DNA of 52,411 nt, taken from the NCBI GenBank assembly GCA_965368405.1, contig CBDUMS010000012.1, positions 1 through 52,411 on the forward strand. The letters are read 5' to 3'. Origin of the DNA: S012-113 sp965368405. GTDB taxonomy: Bacteria > Bacteroidota > Bacteroidia > Cytophagales > Cyclobacteriaceae. A program made the translations under genes and the position numbers. The first letter of the stretch is position 1, and each line of letters starts with the position of its first letter. The notes below the pieces were generated by a model, which was not told where the DNA came from, ran no database searches, and saw only the letters and a program-made list of their open reading frames with translations. Of this stretch, positions 16,141 to 26,064 are shown one piece after another.

Positions 16141-17634
16141 TTATCTAATATTCAATTTATATGTTGTATTGTCGACTACTAGTATATATACGCCTGGCGT
16201 TAATACGAACTCTATTACAAGTATATTTGGTTGCGATTTAGAGATGAAAATTTCTTGCTTCTGCCCCATAATATTCAACAAGGAAATTGAAGATGGAGCC
16301 TTTGTGGCCTCTATAAATATTTTATTCTCATCTACGGGATTCGGAAAGATAGAGTAATCGGTTTGGAAGCCTTCATCGGCTCTCAAAATAATACCTATTT
16401 GATCTCTGGCCGTCTGTGATCTTGTAGTAACATATGGTTTTAAGCCATAGGGAGCATGAGAAGCCACTTGTTCAGTGTAGCTTTTCTCAAAAGAATCGTA
16501 AGTAAACCCAAATGTTAGTGTGTAGTAAGTATCTCTAAATACGGCATCTGCAAGAAACGATCGGTAGAAGTTAAATACAGGATCTAGCTTTTCCTCAGAA
16601 AAATCATTCTTTAAGAGCACGTCTAAATATCTTTCGTAACGCTCAAAATAAGTGGTTTGGCTGAGTATTTTTTTGGTAAGTGGTCGGGCTTCACCATGCT
16701 TTGGCCAATCTTTTACATCTCTGGTACCCCAGTCTCTACCAATCCAGTCTATCCCGAAGGTATTATCGAGGTCATACGGAATGAACTCAATTAATCCGCT
16801 TTCGCTATTTTCATAGAGGTAATAATTATTCTGATTATACGAATAGCCATCCCAGTGGCCAATAAGAGCCTCAACCGCTAAATAGCGGATATAACTATCT
16901 ACATCGAAAACTTTTTCAATCTCAGCTACGAAAATGCTGCTGGGCGTGGAATTAAGGACACTAACAAAATTGGCTAGCTGAGATCGATCGTTTAGATCCT
17001 TGTTAGTTTCGAGCTCATACGTGCCATTATCATAGATTTGGCCATTATCTTCTAATGTCGCACCCCAAGAACATTTATAAACATTACCTTCATCAAACTC
17101 GAATCGGGACTGAACAAACTCATCATCAATTTGTTCCACATTGAGATATAAGCCCATATATTCATCATTAAGATAGACCTCAGCATGGTGAGACCTGGCT
17201 GCTGGTACTTTCATACTTCTCATCGTACGTAACGATAGAAACTCCCTAACCATGGAAGCATCATTATTCTCCCCTTTCAAGTTAAACTTTTTTAAGTCAT
17301 AAAACTTTTCGCCGCCAAATTCTTTAAACTTAAGCTTAAACGATTTCTTTGGGTGGTATCTTGATGTGTTACCGCGCAAGCGAACTCCTATATCGAAGGT
17401 AAGGGTTGTATCTATAAGACTATTTTCGAAACTAAACTTAGCAGGCAAGTAGTCATCACTCTCTACGTTCTCCTCGTTAAGTAAAAACTCCTTATCGGCA
17501 GGGGCCATTATCAACCTAATTATCGCAATATCCGATTCTCTGAAAATTTCGTCCTCACCAGGATTTATAACCTGGCCCAAACCATAGATTGAACTAGTTA
17601 TAAGAAAGAATAAAAGTAGCAGAATGCGATTCAT
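16141..17634 (-). CDS. Secreted CotH-kinase-family protein with T9SS sorting domain
   Basis: 497 aa. A signal peptide (MNRILLLLFFLITSSIYGLG) is followed by a CotH kinase domain (~35-400) with the hallmark blocks VRLRGNTSRYHPKKSFKLKF, ALIGHWDGYSYNQNNYYLY and IPYDLDNTFG, whose acidic residues are the predicted nucleotide/metal ligands. The C-terminal ~75 residues begin DYSIFPNPV and end in GVYILVVDNTTYKLNIR, a type A T9SS sorting domain, so the protein is probably displayed on or released from the cell surface. CotH proteins are atypical protein kinases in spore formers; a non-sporulating host implies another target. It lies 32 bp after lpxR on the same strand, a likely operon. Confidence 0.88.
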   Translation of the reverse strand: MNRILLLLFFLITSSIYGLGQVINPGEDEIFRESDIAIIRLIMAPADKEFLLNEENVESDDYLPAKFSFENSLIDTTLTFDIGVRLRGNTSRYHPKKSFKLKFKEFGGEKFYDLKKFNLKGENNDASMVREFLSLRTMRSMKVPAARSHHAEVYLNDEYMGLYLNVEQIDDEFVQSRFEFDEGNVYKCSWGATLEDNGQIYDNGTYELETNKDLNDRSQLANFVSVLNSTPSSIFVAEIEKVFDVDSYIRYLAVEALIGHWDGYSYNQNNYYLYENSESGLIEFIPYDLDNTFGIDWIGRDWGTRDVKDWPKHGEARPLTKKILSQTTYFERYERYLDVLLKNDFSEEKLDPVFNFYRSFLADAVFRDTYYTLTFGFTYDSFEKSYTEQVASHAPYGLKPYVTTRSQTARDQIGIILRADEGFQTDYSIFPNPVDENKIFIEATKAPSSISLLNIMGQKQEIFISKSQPNILVIEFVLTPGVYILVVDNTTYKLNIR

Positions 17635-17666
17635 ATGAAGGATAAAATTAGAACATGTAAATATCG

Positions 17667-18596
17667 CTAAAATCTAACTACGAAGGAAAGTTCACCCCAC
17701 CCATGAGATTCTCCGCCTCGAAACTCCGGGGTCAAATAATGCTGGGTTAGCTTTAGCCTTACCCGACGGTAATCAATCCCAATGCCGTATTGAACATCTA
17801 CCAAAACAGGTTCTATTTCTGTTAAAGTGTACGGGTTATTGGTATTAAGCAACCCGCCCTGTAATGTTGCGTTATACGCGACTAAGGAAGACTTTACCCC
17901 ACCAAAAAAATATCCTTGCCAGCGATGTTTGGTGCTTGTGTTAAAAAAATCGAAATAGTCCGCCAGTTTCCCCAAGCGTAGTAAAACATCTAAATCCATT
18001 TTTGTATACGGTACACCAAGATAAGCATATGCTCCACCTATTATTTCGGCATGCTGAGAACGATGAAGTTGCTTCTCCAGGCTAAATATGTAATTGATCG
18101 CCAAATCATTTCTTATCTGTGTTTCCCATCCTTCGACCCTCTCCGCACCTGGCATAAGCTCATGGAGACCATTTTGCAATTTTCCTGCCCCGGTCGCCTG
18201 ACCTATTACCCCCATTCGTAAACTTGAACTTATCCGAATAGTATTATCCTTAAGCAGATAACTGTGCTGCGAGCCCAACATCATTGTAGAAGCAAAGGGC
18301 CGTTCAGAATATAATGGCGCACTAAGTTTTGGTGTAAATACATCATACTGAAAACTAAGGCTATGATAGGATTTGCCTGCTCCCATTCTTCTTAACCATT
18401 TTGGGTTAAAAGGAGATTTTTCAAAAACAGGCATTATAAGAGCGAAGGCGACTCCATTGGTATAATAGTGATCTTTCTGGGCGGATACATCATTCCCATA
18501 ATAAAACATAAATGCCCTATTAGGATCCTCACCATGCTGCGCCATTGAAAAAACAGATAACGCCATATAGACTAGTATAAGTCCAGCTTTCTTCAT
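17667..18596 (-). CDS. LpxR-family lipid A 3'-O-deacylase-like outer-membrane protein
   Basis: 309 aa with a signal peptide ending near SMAQ and a predicted 12-strand barrel ending in aromatic Phe (SFVVRF). It shows the LpxR pattern: FYYGNDVSAQKDHYYTNGV (catalytic Asn-Asp region and Thr), QYDVFTP, GVIGQATGAGKLQNGLHELM with the putative catalytic His, then GWETQIRND. LpxR removes the 3'-acyloxyacyl group of lipid A in the outer membrane. The start ATG lies only 4 bp from a strong promoter match (18601-18629), suggesting a leaderless message. Substrate is inferred from the family; DUF2219 homologues in Bacteroidota are largely untested. Confidence 0.8.
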   Translation of the reverse strand: MKKAGLILVYMALSVFSMAQHGEDPNRAFMFYYGNDVSAQKDHYYTNGVAFALIMPVFEKSPFNPKWLRRMGAGKSYHSLSFQYDVFTPKLSAPLYSERPFASTMMLGSQHSYLLKDNTIRISSSLRMGVIGQATGAGKLQNGLHELMPGAERVEGWETQIRNDLAINYIFSLEKQLHRSQHAEIIGGAYAYLGVPYTKMDLDVLLRLGKLADYFDFFNTSTKHRWQGYFFGGVKSSLVAYNATLQGGLLNTNNPYTLTEIEPVLVDVQYGIGIDYRRVRLKLTQHYLTPEFRGGESHGWGELSFVVRF

Positions 18597-18600
18597 GGTT

Positions 18601-18629
18601 CAAAAGTAACGAGTAGATTAGAGCCGCAA
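18601..18629 (-). promoter_or_regulatory. Promoter for lpxR-like gene (TTG - 18 bp - TACTTTTG)
   Basis: On the minus strand a TTG (complement of 18627-18629) is separated by 18 bp from an exact TAnnTTTG element (complement of 18601-18608), the Bacteroidota -33/-7 arrangement. The -7 box ends 4 bp before the ATG, so transcription would start at or next to the start codon. Confidence 0.5.
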
Positions 18630-18741
18630 CTAAGTAAAACACCTAATTTATGATTGATTATTCCGTTCATACTCTATTTGTATTTTCTTTTTAGTTATTC
18701 CTTATTTTTAAGCTTCATTAATCAAGTCAGAATTATACCTT

Positions 18742-20901
18742 ATGAAAAATCTATTCCTACTTCCCCTCCTAATTGCTATTTCCTGCACTTCAGTAGATGT
18801 TAATCCTGAAATTGCACGATGGGAAGCTCAAGCAGAGAAGATCGAAATTATCCGTGATGATTTTGGCGTACCTCATATTTATGGTAAGACAGATGCCGAT
18901 GCGGTATTCGGGTTATTATATGCCCAATGCGAAGACGATTTTGCCAGAGTAGAACGTAATTACGTTTGGGCAATAGGCCGACTTGCCGAAATTGAAGGCG
19001 AAACTGCAATTTATAGCGATTTAAGAGCACGTCTATTTATGACCGAAGCAGAAGCAAAGGCAAATTACGAAGCCGCACCTGACTGGCTCAAAAAACTTTG
19101 CGATGCCTATGCTGATGGGATTAACTACTACTTACATACCCATCCTGAGGTGACCCCAAAACTTCTTACTCGTTTCGAACCCTGGATGCCAATGTATTTC
19201 AGCGAAGGATCTATTGGCGGTGATATAGAGCGCGTATCTACCAGAGGAATTAAGGCATTTTACGAAGACCTACCTACGGTTGCTGAGGTTAAAATAAATA
19301 GCAAAATGCCAGAAGAGCCTGCTGGTTCGAATGGGATTGCCATTGCAGGCACACTCACAGAATCAGGCAATGCAATGCTATTAATTAACCCACATACTTC
19401 TTTCTATTTTCGTGGAGAAGTACATGTTGTGAGCGAAGAAGGCCTGAACGCCTATGGAGCCGTTACTTGGGGACAGTTTTTCGTCTATCAGGGTTTTAAT
19501 GAGAAGACAGGCTGGATGCATACCTCTACTTACACCGATGTAATTGACTATTATATTGAGGATATACAAGAAGAGGGAGACAATTTAAAATATAAATATG
19601 GTGAAGAGCTAAGAGACGTAGAAGTTCAGGAAGTAACCTTAGCATATAAGGAAGGTGAAAGTCTAAAGCAAAAATCATTTCCAATCTATCGAACCCATCA
19701 TGGACCGATAACTCATAAAATAGATGACAAATGGGTAGCAACTGCTTTAATGTGGGAGCCAATAAAAGCACTAGAACAATCCTATACACGAACTAAGCTC
19801 GATGGACATGATGCCTTTAAAGAGATGATGAATATCCGAACAAATTCATCGAATAATACGGTCTATGCTGATGCCTCTGGCAATATTGCTTATTACCACG
19901 GTAACTTTATTCCTAAACGCGACGAACAATTCGATTTCACAAAGCCTGTAGATGGCTCAAATCCAGCAACGGATTGGCAAGGACTTCATACAGTGGACGA
20001 ATCGATCGTTGTTATTAATCCAGACAATGGCTGGATTCAAAATTGCAATTCAACACCATTTACTTCGGCGGCAGAAAATAGTCCGAAGGTGGAAGATTAC
20101 CCCCGATATATGTCAAGAAATCGCGAAAACTTCAGGGGCGTTCATGCGATTCGACTTTTAAAAGAAGCCAATGCTCTTACCCTTGATAAATTAATCGAAT
20201 TGGCCTACGACCCTGCCCTCCCTGCATTTGAAATACTAATTCCAGGGTTAATTGATGCGTATGCAAAAAAGCCTAATCCTGAACTTGCTGATGCGGTTGA
20301 GCTACTTAAAAATTGGGATTACACGGTATCAAAGGAATCTGTTGCTATGTCGCTGGCACAGTTTTACGGAACCATATACCTTAGCGAAGGCGATTTTCCC
20401 GATGGTTTGAGTTTTATGGAGCGCTTTAGTTATGCAGCAAATGAATCACCGGTAGAGGAACGATTAAGTATGCTTAAAGCTGCCATTGATAAACTTGAAG
20501 CTGATTTTGGCAGCTGGAATACTCCCTGGGGTGAAATTAGCAGGTTTCAGCGCCAAAATGGAGACATTGATATGACCTTTGATGATAACAAACCTAGTAT
20601 TCCGGTTGGCTTGGCTTCGGGTAACTGGGGAGCACTAGCAGCATACGGAATGCGCGGAACGCACGACGTAAAGAAAATCTACGGTACACGTGGTAATAGT
20701 TTTATTGCAGTTGTAGAATTCGGTGAAAAAGTAAAAGCTAAAAGTATGCTTGCCGGCGGACAAAGTGGCGACCCTGCTTCACCCCATTTCTATGATCAAG
20801 CACAGCGATATGCCGATATTGAATTTAAGGATGTACCGTATTATCGCGAAGACGTAGAATCCAGAGCCGAAAAAACATACCGCCCTGGCGAAAAGAACTA
20901 A
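18742..20901 (+). CDS. Penicillin/AHL-acylase-family Ntn hydrolase, lipoprotein
   Basis: 719 aa. The lipobox (LLIAISC, Cys15) predicts a lipid-anchored precursor. Residues ~33-190 form the alpha chain (VPHIYGKTDADAVFGLLYAQ is the typical N-terminal block). Autocleavage is expected before Ser196 in EEPAGSNGIAIAG, which becomes the N-terminal nucleophile of the beta chain. Supporting beta-chain blocks are LLINPH, GWMHTSTYTDVIDYY, YRTHHGPI, NIAYYHGNF and NCNSTPF. Family members deacylate N-acyl homoserine lactones, aculeacin or beta-lactams; the substrate cannot be read from sequence. Convergent with the FtsX-type permease, 9 bp between stops. Confidence 0.9.
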   Translation: MKNLFLLPLLIAISCTSVDVNPEIARWEAQAEKIEIIRDDFGVPHIYGKTDADAVFGLLYAQCEDDFARVERNYVWAIGRLAEIEGETAIYSDLRARLFMTEAEAKANYEAAPDWLKKLCDAYADGINYYLHTHPEVTPKLLTRFEPWMPMYFSEGSIGGDIERVSTRGIKAFYEDLPTVAEVKINSKMPEEPAGSNGIAIAGTLTESGNAMLLINPHTSFYFRGEVHVVSEEGLNAYGAVTWGQFFVYQGFNEKTGWMHTSTYTDVIDYYIEDIQEEGDNLKYKYGEELRDVEVQEVTLAYKEGESLKQKSFPIYRTHHGPITHKIDDKWVATALMWEPIKALEQSYTRTKLDGHDAFKEMMNIRTNSSNNTVYADASGNIAYYHGNFIPKRDEQFDFTKPVDGSNPATDWQGLHTVDESIVVINPDNGWIQNCNSTPFTSAAENSPKVEDYPRYMSRNRENFRGVHAIRLLKEANALTLDKLIELAYDPALPAFEILIPGLIDAYAKKPNPELADAVELLKNWDYTVSKESVAMSLAQFYGTIYLSEGDFPDGLSFMERFSYAANESPVEERLSMLKAAIDKLEADFGSWNTPWGEISRFQRQNGDIDMTFDDNKPSIPVGLASGNWGALAAYGMRGTHDVKKIYGTRGNSFIAVVEFGEKVKAKSMLAGGQSGDPASPHFYDQAQRYADIEFKDVPYYREDVESRAEKTYRPGEKN

Positions 20902-20910
20902 TATCCAGCT

Positions 20911-23328
20911 TTATTCATAACGTAAGGTATTGGCCGGGCTAACCTTAGCAGCCTTTATGGTCTCGAAGCTTACTGAAATTAGGGCGATCAATACAACGAG
21001 TAACCCTGATAATAGCAGGACGAAGATGCTAATTTCAATATGATACGGGAATGATTCTAACCATTGATTCATGAGCCACCAGGATAATGGCAATGCAAAA
21101 ATATTAGCTATTAAAACGAGCTGAGCGAAGCCACCTGACAATAAGCCTACAATATTATTCACTGACGAACCCAAGGCTTTTCTGATGCCAATTTCTTTGG
21201 TTCTCTGAACCGTCATGAAAGAGGCTAAGCCGAATAAGCCCAAACATGCAACAAAAATGGCCAAGAACGAGAAAATGCTAAATACATTACTGAAACGTCG
21301 TTCACTGTCGTATTGTTTATTAAAAAACTGATCCAGCATAAAGTAATCGAAAGGATTACCTGGAAAAAATAACGCCCACTGATCTTCGATCTGTGCTATC
21401 ACCTCTTCATAATCATTCGCAGTTATTCTAAAAGAGAAAAATGAGTTTGATGTACTCAATTTAAAAGCAAGAGGAGCAACAGTAGCCTTTAGAGACATTT
21501 GATGATAATCATCTAGAATTCCAACTATCTCTAGCGTATCGCCACCAAGCCTAACTTTTTCGCCAATCGATGCCTCAAAATCATCGAAGGCCAAAACTTT
21601 GGCCAATGATTTGTTTAAAATAATCTTGTCTTCATCATTAAATTCTTTCGAATAATTTCTTCCCGCGAGTATTTTTAGACCAAACGAAGGAATATAATCA
21701 TGATCGATTCCAACATTATATACAGTCATCCCCAACTCTGTATCGCCACTTATTCTGCGTATTCCTCTAGTCCAAAAAATTTCATCTCCAGGTACATTAC
21801 TGGAGGCAGTCATGGCCTCAACACCAGTCAGCCTTGTTGCCTCTGTTTTGAAGCTCTGTAGTTTATCGGTAAAGGTTGAATCGGTTACTCCTGGACCTCT
21901 TATTACCAATGTTTCATTAATATCAACCCCTAAATCTGTGTTTCGCATAAAATCTAGCTGTTGCAGGACAATGATTGTTCCTGATATTAAAACTATTGAT
22001 ACAGCAAACTGAAAGACAACCAAACCCTTTCGTAAGAAGGCACCCTTCGATGACTTGAATACTTTTCCTTTTAAAACAACAACAGGTTTGAAGGAAGAAA
22101 TTACCATTGCCGGATAGAATCCTGACAATAAGGTTCCCATTCCAAAAAGTAAAAGGGACAGACCCCAGAATTGTGGTTGGTAGATCATGGTGAATGCCAT
22201 GTTTCTACCCGTTAATTCTACAAACCAAGGCCATATTATGATTACGATAAGTACCCCTAAAATTGTAGCCAAGAGGTTAAGAACAAAGGCTTCTGTTAAG
22301 AACTGAATCGTCAGCTGAGATTTCTGCGCTCCCATTACCTTTCTCACCCCCACCTCATTGGCTCTTTCTAGCGATTTCGCTGTGCTTAGATTAATATAGT
22401 TAACCCAGGCAATCAAGAGTATAAAAAAGGCGATAATTCCTAAAAAATATACGGCAGTGCCATCTCCTTGCTCCGCCGGACGAGATTCTTGCAAAAGATC
22501 AGAGTAGAGATGAATATCGAGCAAGGGCTGGAGAATAAATTCTGATCGATAATTATACTTCTCCCAATCTTCCCTCTTAATCTCCTCGAGGTAGGTATCC
22601 CATCGGGTTTGTAATTCCTTATAATCTACCCCATCATCGAGTAACACATAGGTATTGTGGTCGTACCAGCCCCAGGAATCTTCCCATTCCGGGTTCCATT
22701 CAAGAAAGATAGAATTGTTGATTAGAAAATCGAATTTTATGTGCGTATTCTCAGGAAGATTTTTAAAGACAGCTGTAACCTCAAAAGCACTTTCTCCATC
22801 AAACCTCAAAGTTTTACCCATTGGATTGCTATCACCAAAATACTTCATTGCCGCAGCTTCTGAAATGGCAATTTTTCCTCCACCATCGATACATGTTTCC
22901 GGATTGCCATATATAAGCTCGATGTCAAATATTTTAAAAATCGAAGGCTCTGTTACCTGAACATTATTGGACTCCCGAAAAGCTATCTCACCCATTACTG
23001 GATCGAGATAAGACATTACGCCGCTTGCCGGCAATAATCGCGCCGCCTCTAATACTTCACTAAAATTATCACGCATGGCCGGCCCTACAGCAGGAACTGC
23101 CGCCGCGCATTCAAAATTTACGATCCCGTTCTTATAACTATTATATTGGATCCGATAAATCTGCTCTGCTTGGGAGTTAAACGTATCATAGCTTTTTTCG
23201 TAGCGCACATATTGGTAGATCAATAAGCTGGCCGCTATTCCGATAGCTAGACCCGAAACATTAAGAAGAGAAAAGCCGCGATTTTTAGCGAAGTTTCTTA
23301 CAGCAGTTCTGAAGTAATTAAAGAGCAT
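20911..23328 (-). CDS. MacB/FtsX-type ABC transporter permease (orphan)
   Basis: 805 aa. The N-terminal MacB-like block MLFNYFRTAVRNFAKNRGFSL covers a first TM (~20-40), followed by a large periplasmic MacB_PCD domain (~50-280). FtsX core 1 (~285-420; ANEVGVRKVMGAQKSQLTIQFL), a second periplasmic domain, and FtsX core 2 (~680-800; TKEIGIRKALGSSVNNIVGLL, ending ANTLRYE) follow. No ATPase gene is adjacent. This duplicated-permease format is frequent in Cytophagales and is thought to use a shared MacB/LolD-type ATPase for mechanotransmission or lipoprotein/peptide export. A second copy of the same format is at 38018-40447. Confidence 0.9.
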   Translation of the reverse strand: MLFNYFRTAVRNFAKNRGFSLLNVSGLAIGIAASLLIYQYVRYEKSYDTFNSQAEQIYRIQYNSYKNGIVNFECAAAVPAVGPAMRDNFSEVLEAARLLPASGVMSYLDPVMGEIAFRESNNVQVTEPSIFKIFDIELIYGNPETCIDGGGKIAISEAAAMKYFGDSNPMGKTLRFDGESAFEVTAVFKNLPENTHIKFDFLINNSIFLEWNPEWEDSWGWYDHNTYVLLDDGVDYKELQTRWDTYLEEIKREDWEKYNYRSEFILQPLLDIHLYSDLLQESRPAEQGDGTAVYFLGIIAFFILLIAWVNYINLSTAKSLERANEVGVRKVMGAQKSQLTIQFLTEAFVLNLLATILGVLIVIIIWPWFVELTGRNMAFTMIYQPQFWGLSLLLFGMGTLLSGFYPAMVISSFKPVVVLKGKVFKSSKGAFLRKGLVVFQFAVSIVLISGTIIVLQQLDFMRNTDLGVDINETLVIRGPGVTDSTFTDKLQSFKTEATRLTGVEAMTASSNVPGDEIFWTRGIRRISGDTELGMTVYNVGIDHDYIPSFGLKILAGRNYSKEFNDEDKIILNKSLAKVLAFDDFEASIGEKVRLGGDTLEIVGILDDYHQMSLKATVAPLAFKLSTSNSFFSFRITANDYEEVIAQIEDQWALFFPGNPFDYFMLDQFFNKQYDSERRFSNVFSIFSFLAIFVACLGLFGLASFMTVQRTKEIGIRKALGSSVNNIVGLLSGGFAQLVLIANIFALPLSWWLMNQWLESFPYHIEISIFVLLLSGLLVVLIALISVSFETIKAAKVSPANTLRYE

Positions 23329-23404
23329 AGGTGTTGAAGGAGGGTTTATCTAATATATAGACTCCGATAACACCAAAAAAGTTGCCTAATAACCAAAAAA
23401 TGGC

Positions 23405-25972
23405 CTACGCTGAATTTCTAGCAGCATTAATATTTCCGTATAGTGTTCTAATCACTAATTTTTCATAGGTCTCATAAAGCTTGGCATCATAAGAATCCTG
23501 CATGCTTAACTCTCTAATCTTCATCAAGGCGTATTGCTGGATAACCAGTAATGGCAAAACAGCTTCCTCTCGTAATTTAATAGATGCCTTTGCTCTAGGG
23601 CTTGTCTCAAGCAATTGTTTTTGTCCCGAAATCAGCAAGACGTATTGCTCAGCAAGCTTATGCTCTTCGTTCATCCAATCCCAAAATCTTCCAAATTTCG
23701 GGTCGGCTTTCATATAGCTAGTTAAGGCAAAGTTGGTTTTAGAGAGCGATTGCATACTATTTTCAATCAATGTTCTAAAAAACAGACTTTCGCGGTATAA
23801 CGACTTAATCTCTGCCAATTTACCCGCATCGTCTAATTGCTTACAAGCTGTACCCAACCCGAAGAATCCCGGCACATTCTGTTTTAGCTGGCTCCATGCT
23901 CCAACAAATGGTATCGCACGTAAGTCTTCGAATTTTAGTTTATCGCCATTGCCTCGTTTAGAGGGTCTACTACCAATATTCGCTTTTGCATAATATTTCA
24001 AAGGGCTTATTTCTTCAAGATATGGAACAAAAAGCTCATCGTTCTTAAATGATTGATAGGTTTCAAAAGCTACTGTTGATAAATCATCTAAAAGGTTTCG
24101 CTGTGATTCATTAAGCGCTCCTTCATCGCTATTCTTCACATTATTCTCGAGCCCAGCAGTTAGCAGTTGTTCTACATTAAACTTAGCAGAATTAATCGTA
24201 CCAAAATTAGAACTAATGGTCTGTCCCTGGATGGTTAGTTGAGTCTGCGTGCTTTCAATTGTAGGCCCTAAAGAAGCGTAGAATTTATGGGTATTACCAC
24301 CACCACGTGCAGGAGGCCCACCTCTTCCATCGAAGAATACAACACGCACATCATTCTCACGCGATAAGGCAGTAATATTCTCTTTTGCTTTAAAGATTGC
24401 CCAATTGGCCGTTAAATAACCACCATCTTTTGTTCCATCCGAAAACCCGAGCATAACTACCTGTTTATCGAATCTGTGCTCTAAGTGCTTTCGGTATCGA
24501 GAATTCTTGTAAAGTTTTGTCATTGAAACCCCTGCATTCTCCAAATCGTCGATGGTCTCGAATAGGGGTATAATGTCTAGAAACTTTCTGCCCTCCCAAC
24601 CGGTTAGATTAGCTAACGCATATACTTCTGCAACATTGAGTGCCGAGCGACAATTGGAGATGATGTAGCGGTATGCCCCTTCTTCTCCATTCTTTTTCTG
24701 AATAATTTGCATCGCCTCAAACGATTCAATTGTATCCTGAACTATTTCGTCGGTAAACTTATGGGCATCTATTTTACCTTGAACATTAAATAATGCCTCA
24801 ATTTTTTCTTCCTCAGATAAATCGTTGTAGTCAGATGGGAAATTAGTTGGATAAGCCGCCATGACTTCAACCAATGTTTGGTGAATTTTCCGGCTGTCTT
24901 GCCTCACATCAATCGCAGAAAAATGGTATTTAAATACGTTGAGTTTATGGCGGAAGGTACGAACATCTTTTACGTATAAGCCGTTGTATTTCTCCTCTAA
25001 GATTGCTTCAATTTCTTTTAATCTTTTGATAAGGTCTTCTCTTGATATACTCGGTAGAGCATTATCGTCATATCCAGAAACACGAAAAGCCGATTCAATT
25101 TCAATGATCTTCGGATAAATATCTACGAATGTCAGGCGTTTTCTTAACTCACGGGCATCGCGGAAATAGCAGCGGAATAGGCTACCTCTTAAGCGATCGG
25201 CAACAGCAATGGTCGTAGCCGAGCGTACTCCGGGATTTCCGTCTCGGTCACCACCAGGCCAAAAACCTAACTTCATCAGCGATGATTGTCCGATACTCTC
25301 CTCTGCCCCTTCACCGAGACTGTCATATATCTCTTCATAAATCTGCGGCACTGCATGATAGAATACATTTTCCAAATACCAGATTAAACTAACGGCCTCA
25401 TCGAAGGGTGTTGGCTTAGTCTTTTTAAAGAATGGGGTTTGTCCTAGTTGCTCTAATAGCTCCTTAATTCTTGGAAGATTGTTTTTTCGTATGGCCTTAC
25501 CAAGATCTGTAATAATACCCAAAACCTCACCTGGATAAAATTGCGTTGGGTGCGCTGTTAGAATAATTCTTACCCGATAGAAATCAAATATATCTCTTAC
25601 TCTTTCGAGTCGTTTTTGATCCCCTTTTAATGTCTTGGCAAAATGACGGTAGCTACCCGAACCTTTAAGATCATGTATTTTTTGGAATGCGGCGTCCTCA
25701 AGTGCATCAATTAAAACAATTTGTCTCTCGATGAATTGCACAAAACCAAACAAGGTTCTAAAGGCTTCATCTCCTTCCTTTTCTCCAAGAAACTTTTCGA
25801 TAATCTCCTGCGGGGTTTCACCGTTCGCTAAACCCGTTTTGCAGGCCTGAGTGATTAATGGCAATTGAATGCCCGTTTGATGGATCCCGGACAATCCCAG
25901 GGTTAAGAATATCGAATTATAGATCTGATATTTTAGAGAAACTTCGTTCTCGTAATTTTCAACAAGATTCAT
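23405..25972 (-). CDS. ppc: Phosphoenolpyruvate carboxylase
   Basis: 855-aa anaplerotic enzyme making oxaloacetate from PEP and bicarbonate. Motifs: catalytic His141 in ILTAHPTQFYPGEV, the GFWPGGDRDGNPGVRS block, the glycine-rich catalytic loop FDGRGGPPARGGGNTHKF with its arginines, and SSNFGTINSAKFNVEQLL. The C-terminus ends NAARNSA, a variation on the usual RNTG tail. Somewhat shorter than the ~880-aa E. coli enzyme. The ATG at 25970-25972 is preceded by a good promoter match (26028-26060). Confidence 0.96.
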   Translation of the reverse strand: MNLVENYENEVSLKYQIYNSIFLTLGLSGIHQTGIQLPLITQACKTGLANGETPQEIIEKFLGEKEGDEAFRTLFGFVQFIERQIVLIDALEDAAFQKIHDLKGSGSYRHFAKTLKGDQKRLERVRDIFDFYRVRIILTAHPTQFYPGEVLGIITDLGKAIRKNNLPRIKELLEQLGQTPFFKKTKPTPFDEAVSLIWYLENVFYHAVPQIYEEIYDSLGEGAEESIGQSSLMKLGFWPGGDRDGNPGVRSATTIAVADRLRGSLFRCYFRDARELRKRLTFVDIYPKIIEIESAFRVSGYDDNALPSISREDLIKRLKEIEAILEEKYNGLYVKDVRTFRHKLNVFKYHFSAIDVRQDSRKIHQTLVEVMAAYPTNFPSDYNDLSEEEKIEALFNVQGKIDAHKFTDEIVQDTIESFEAMQIIQKKNGEEGAYRYIISNCRSALNVAEVYALANLTGWEGRKFLDIIPLFETIDDLENAGVSMTKLYKNSRYRKHLEHRFDKQVVMLGFSDGTKDGGYLTANWAIFKAKENITALSRENDVRVVFFDGRGGPPARGGGNTHKFYASLGPTIESTQTQLTIQGQTISSNFGTINSAKFNVEQLLTAGLENNVKNSDEGALNESQRNLLDDLSTVAFETYQSFKNDELFVPYLEEISPLKYYAKANIGSRPSKRGNGDKLKFEDLRAIPFVGAWSQLKQNVPGFFGLGTACKQLDDAGKLAEIKSLYRESLFFRTLIENSMQSLSKTNFALTSYMKADPKFGRFWDWMNEEHKLAEQYVLLISGQKQLLETSPRAKASIKLREEAVLPLLVIQQYALMKIRELSMQDSYDAKLYETYEKLVIRTLYGNINAARNSA

Positions 25973-26027
25973 AGTATTAAAGGCTTAAGTAAAAAAACGG
26001 CCTGGTTGATTGAATTGTATAGCGTAA

Positions 26028-26060
26028 CAAAGGTATAATACATCTGCTAATAATTCTCAA
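26028..26060 (-). promoter_or_regulatory. Promoter for ppc (TTG - 22 bp - TACCTTTG)
   Basis: Exact -7 TAnnTTTG match (complement of 26028-26035) with a TTG 22 bp upstream (complement of 26058-26060), about 55 bp before the ppc start. Confidence 0.45.
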
Positions 26061-26064
26061 TAAA

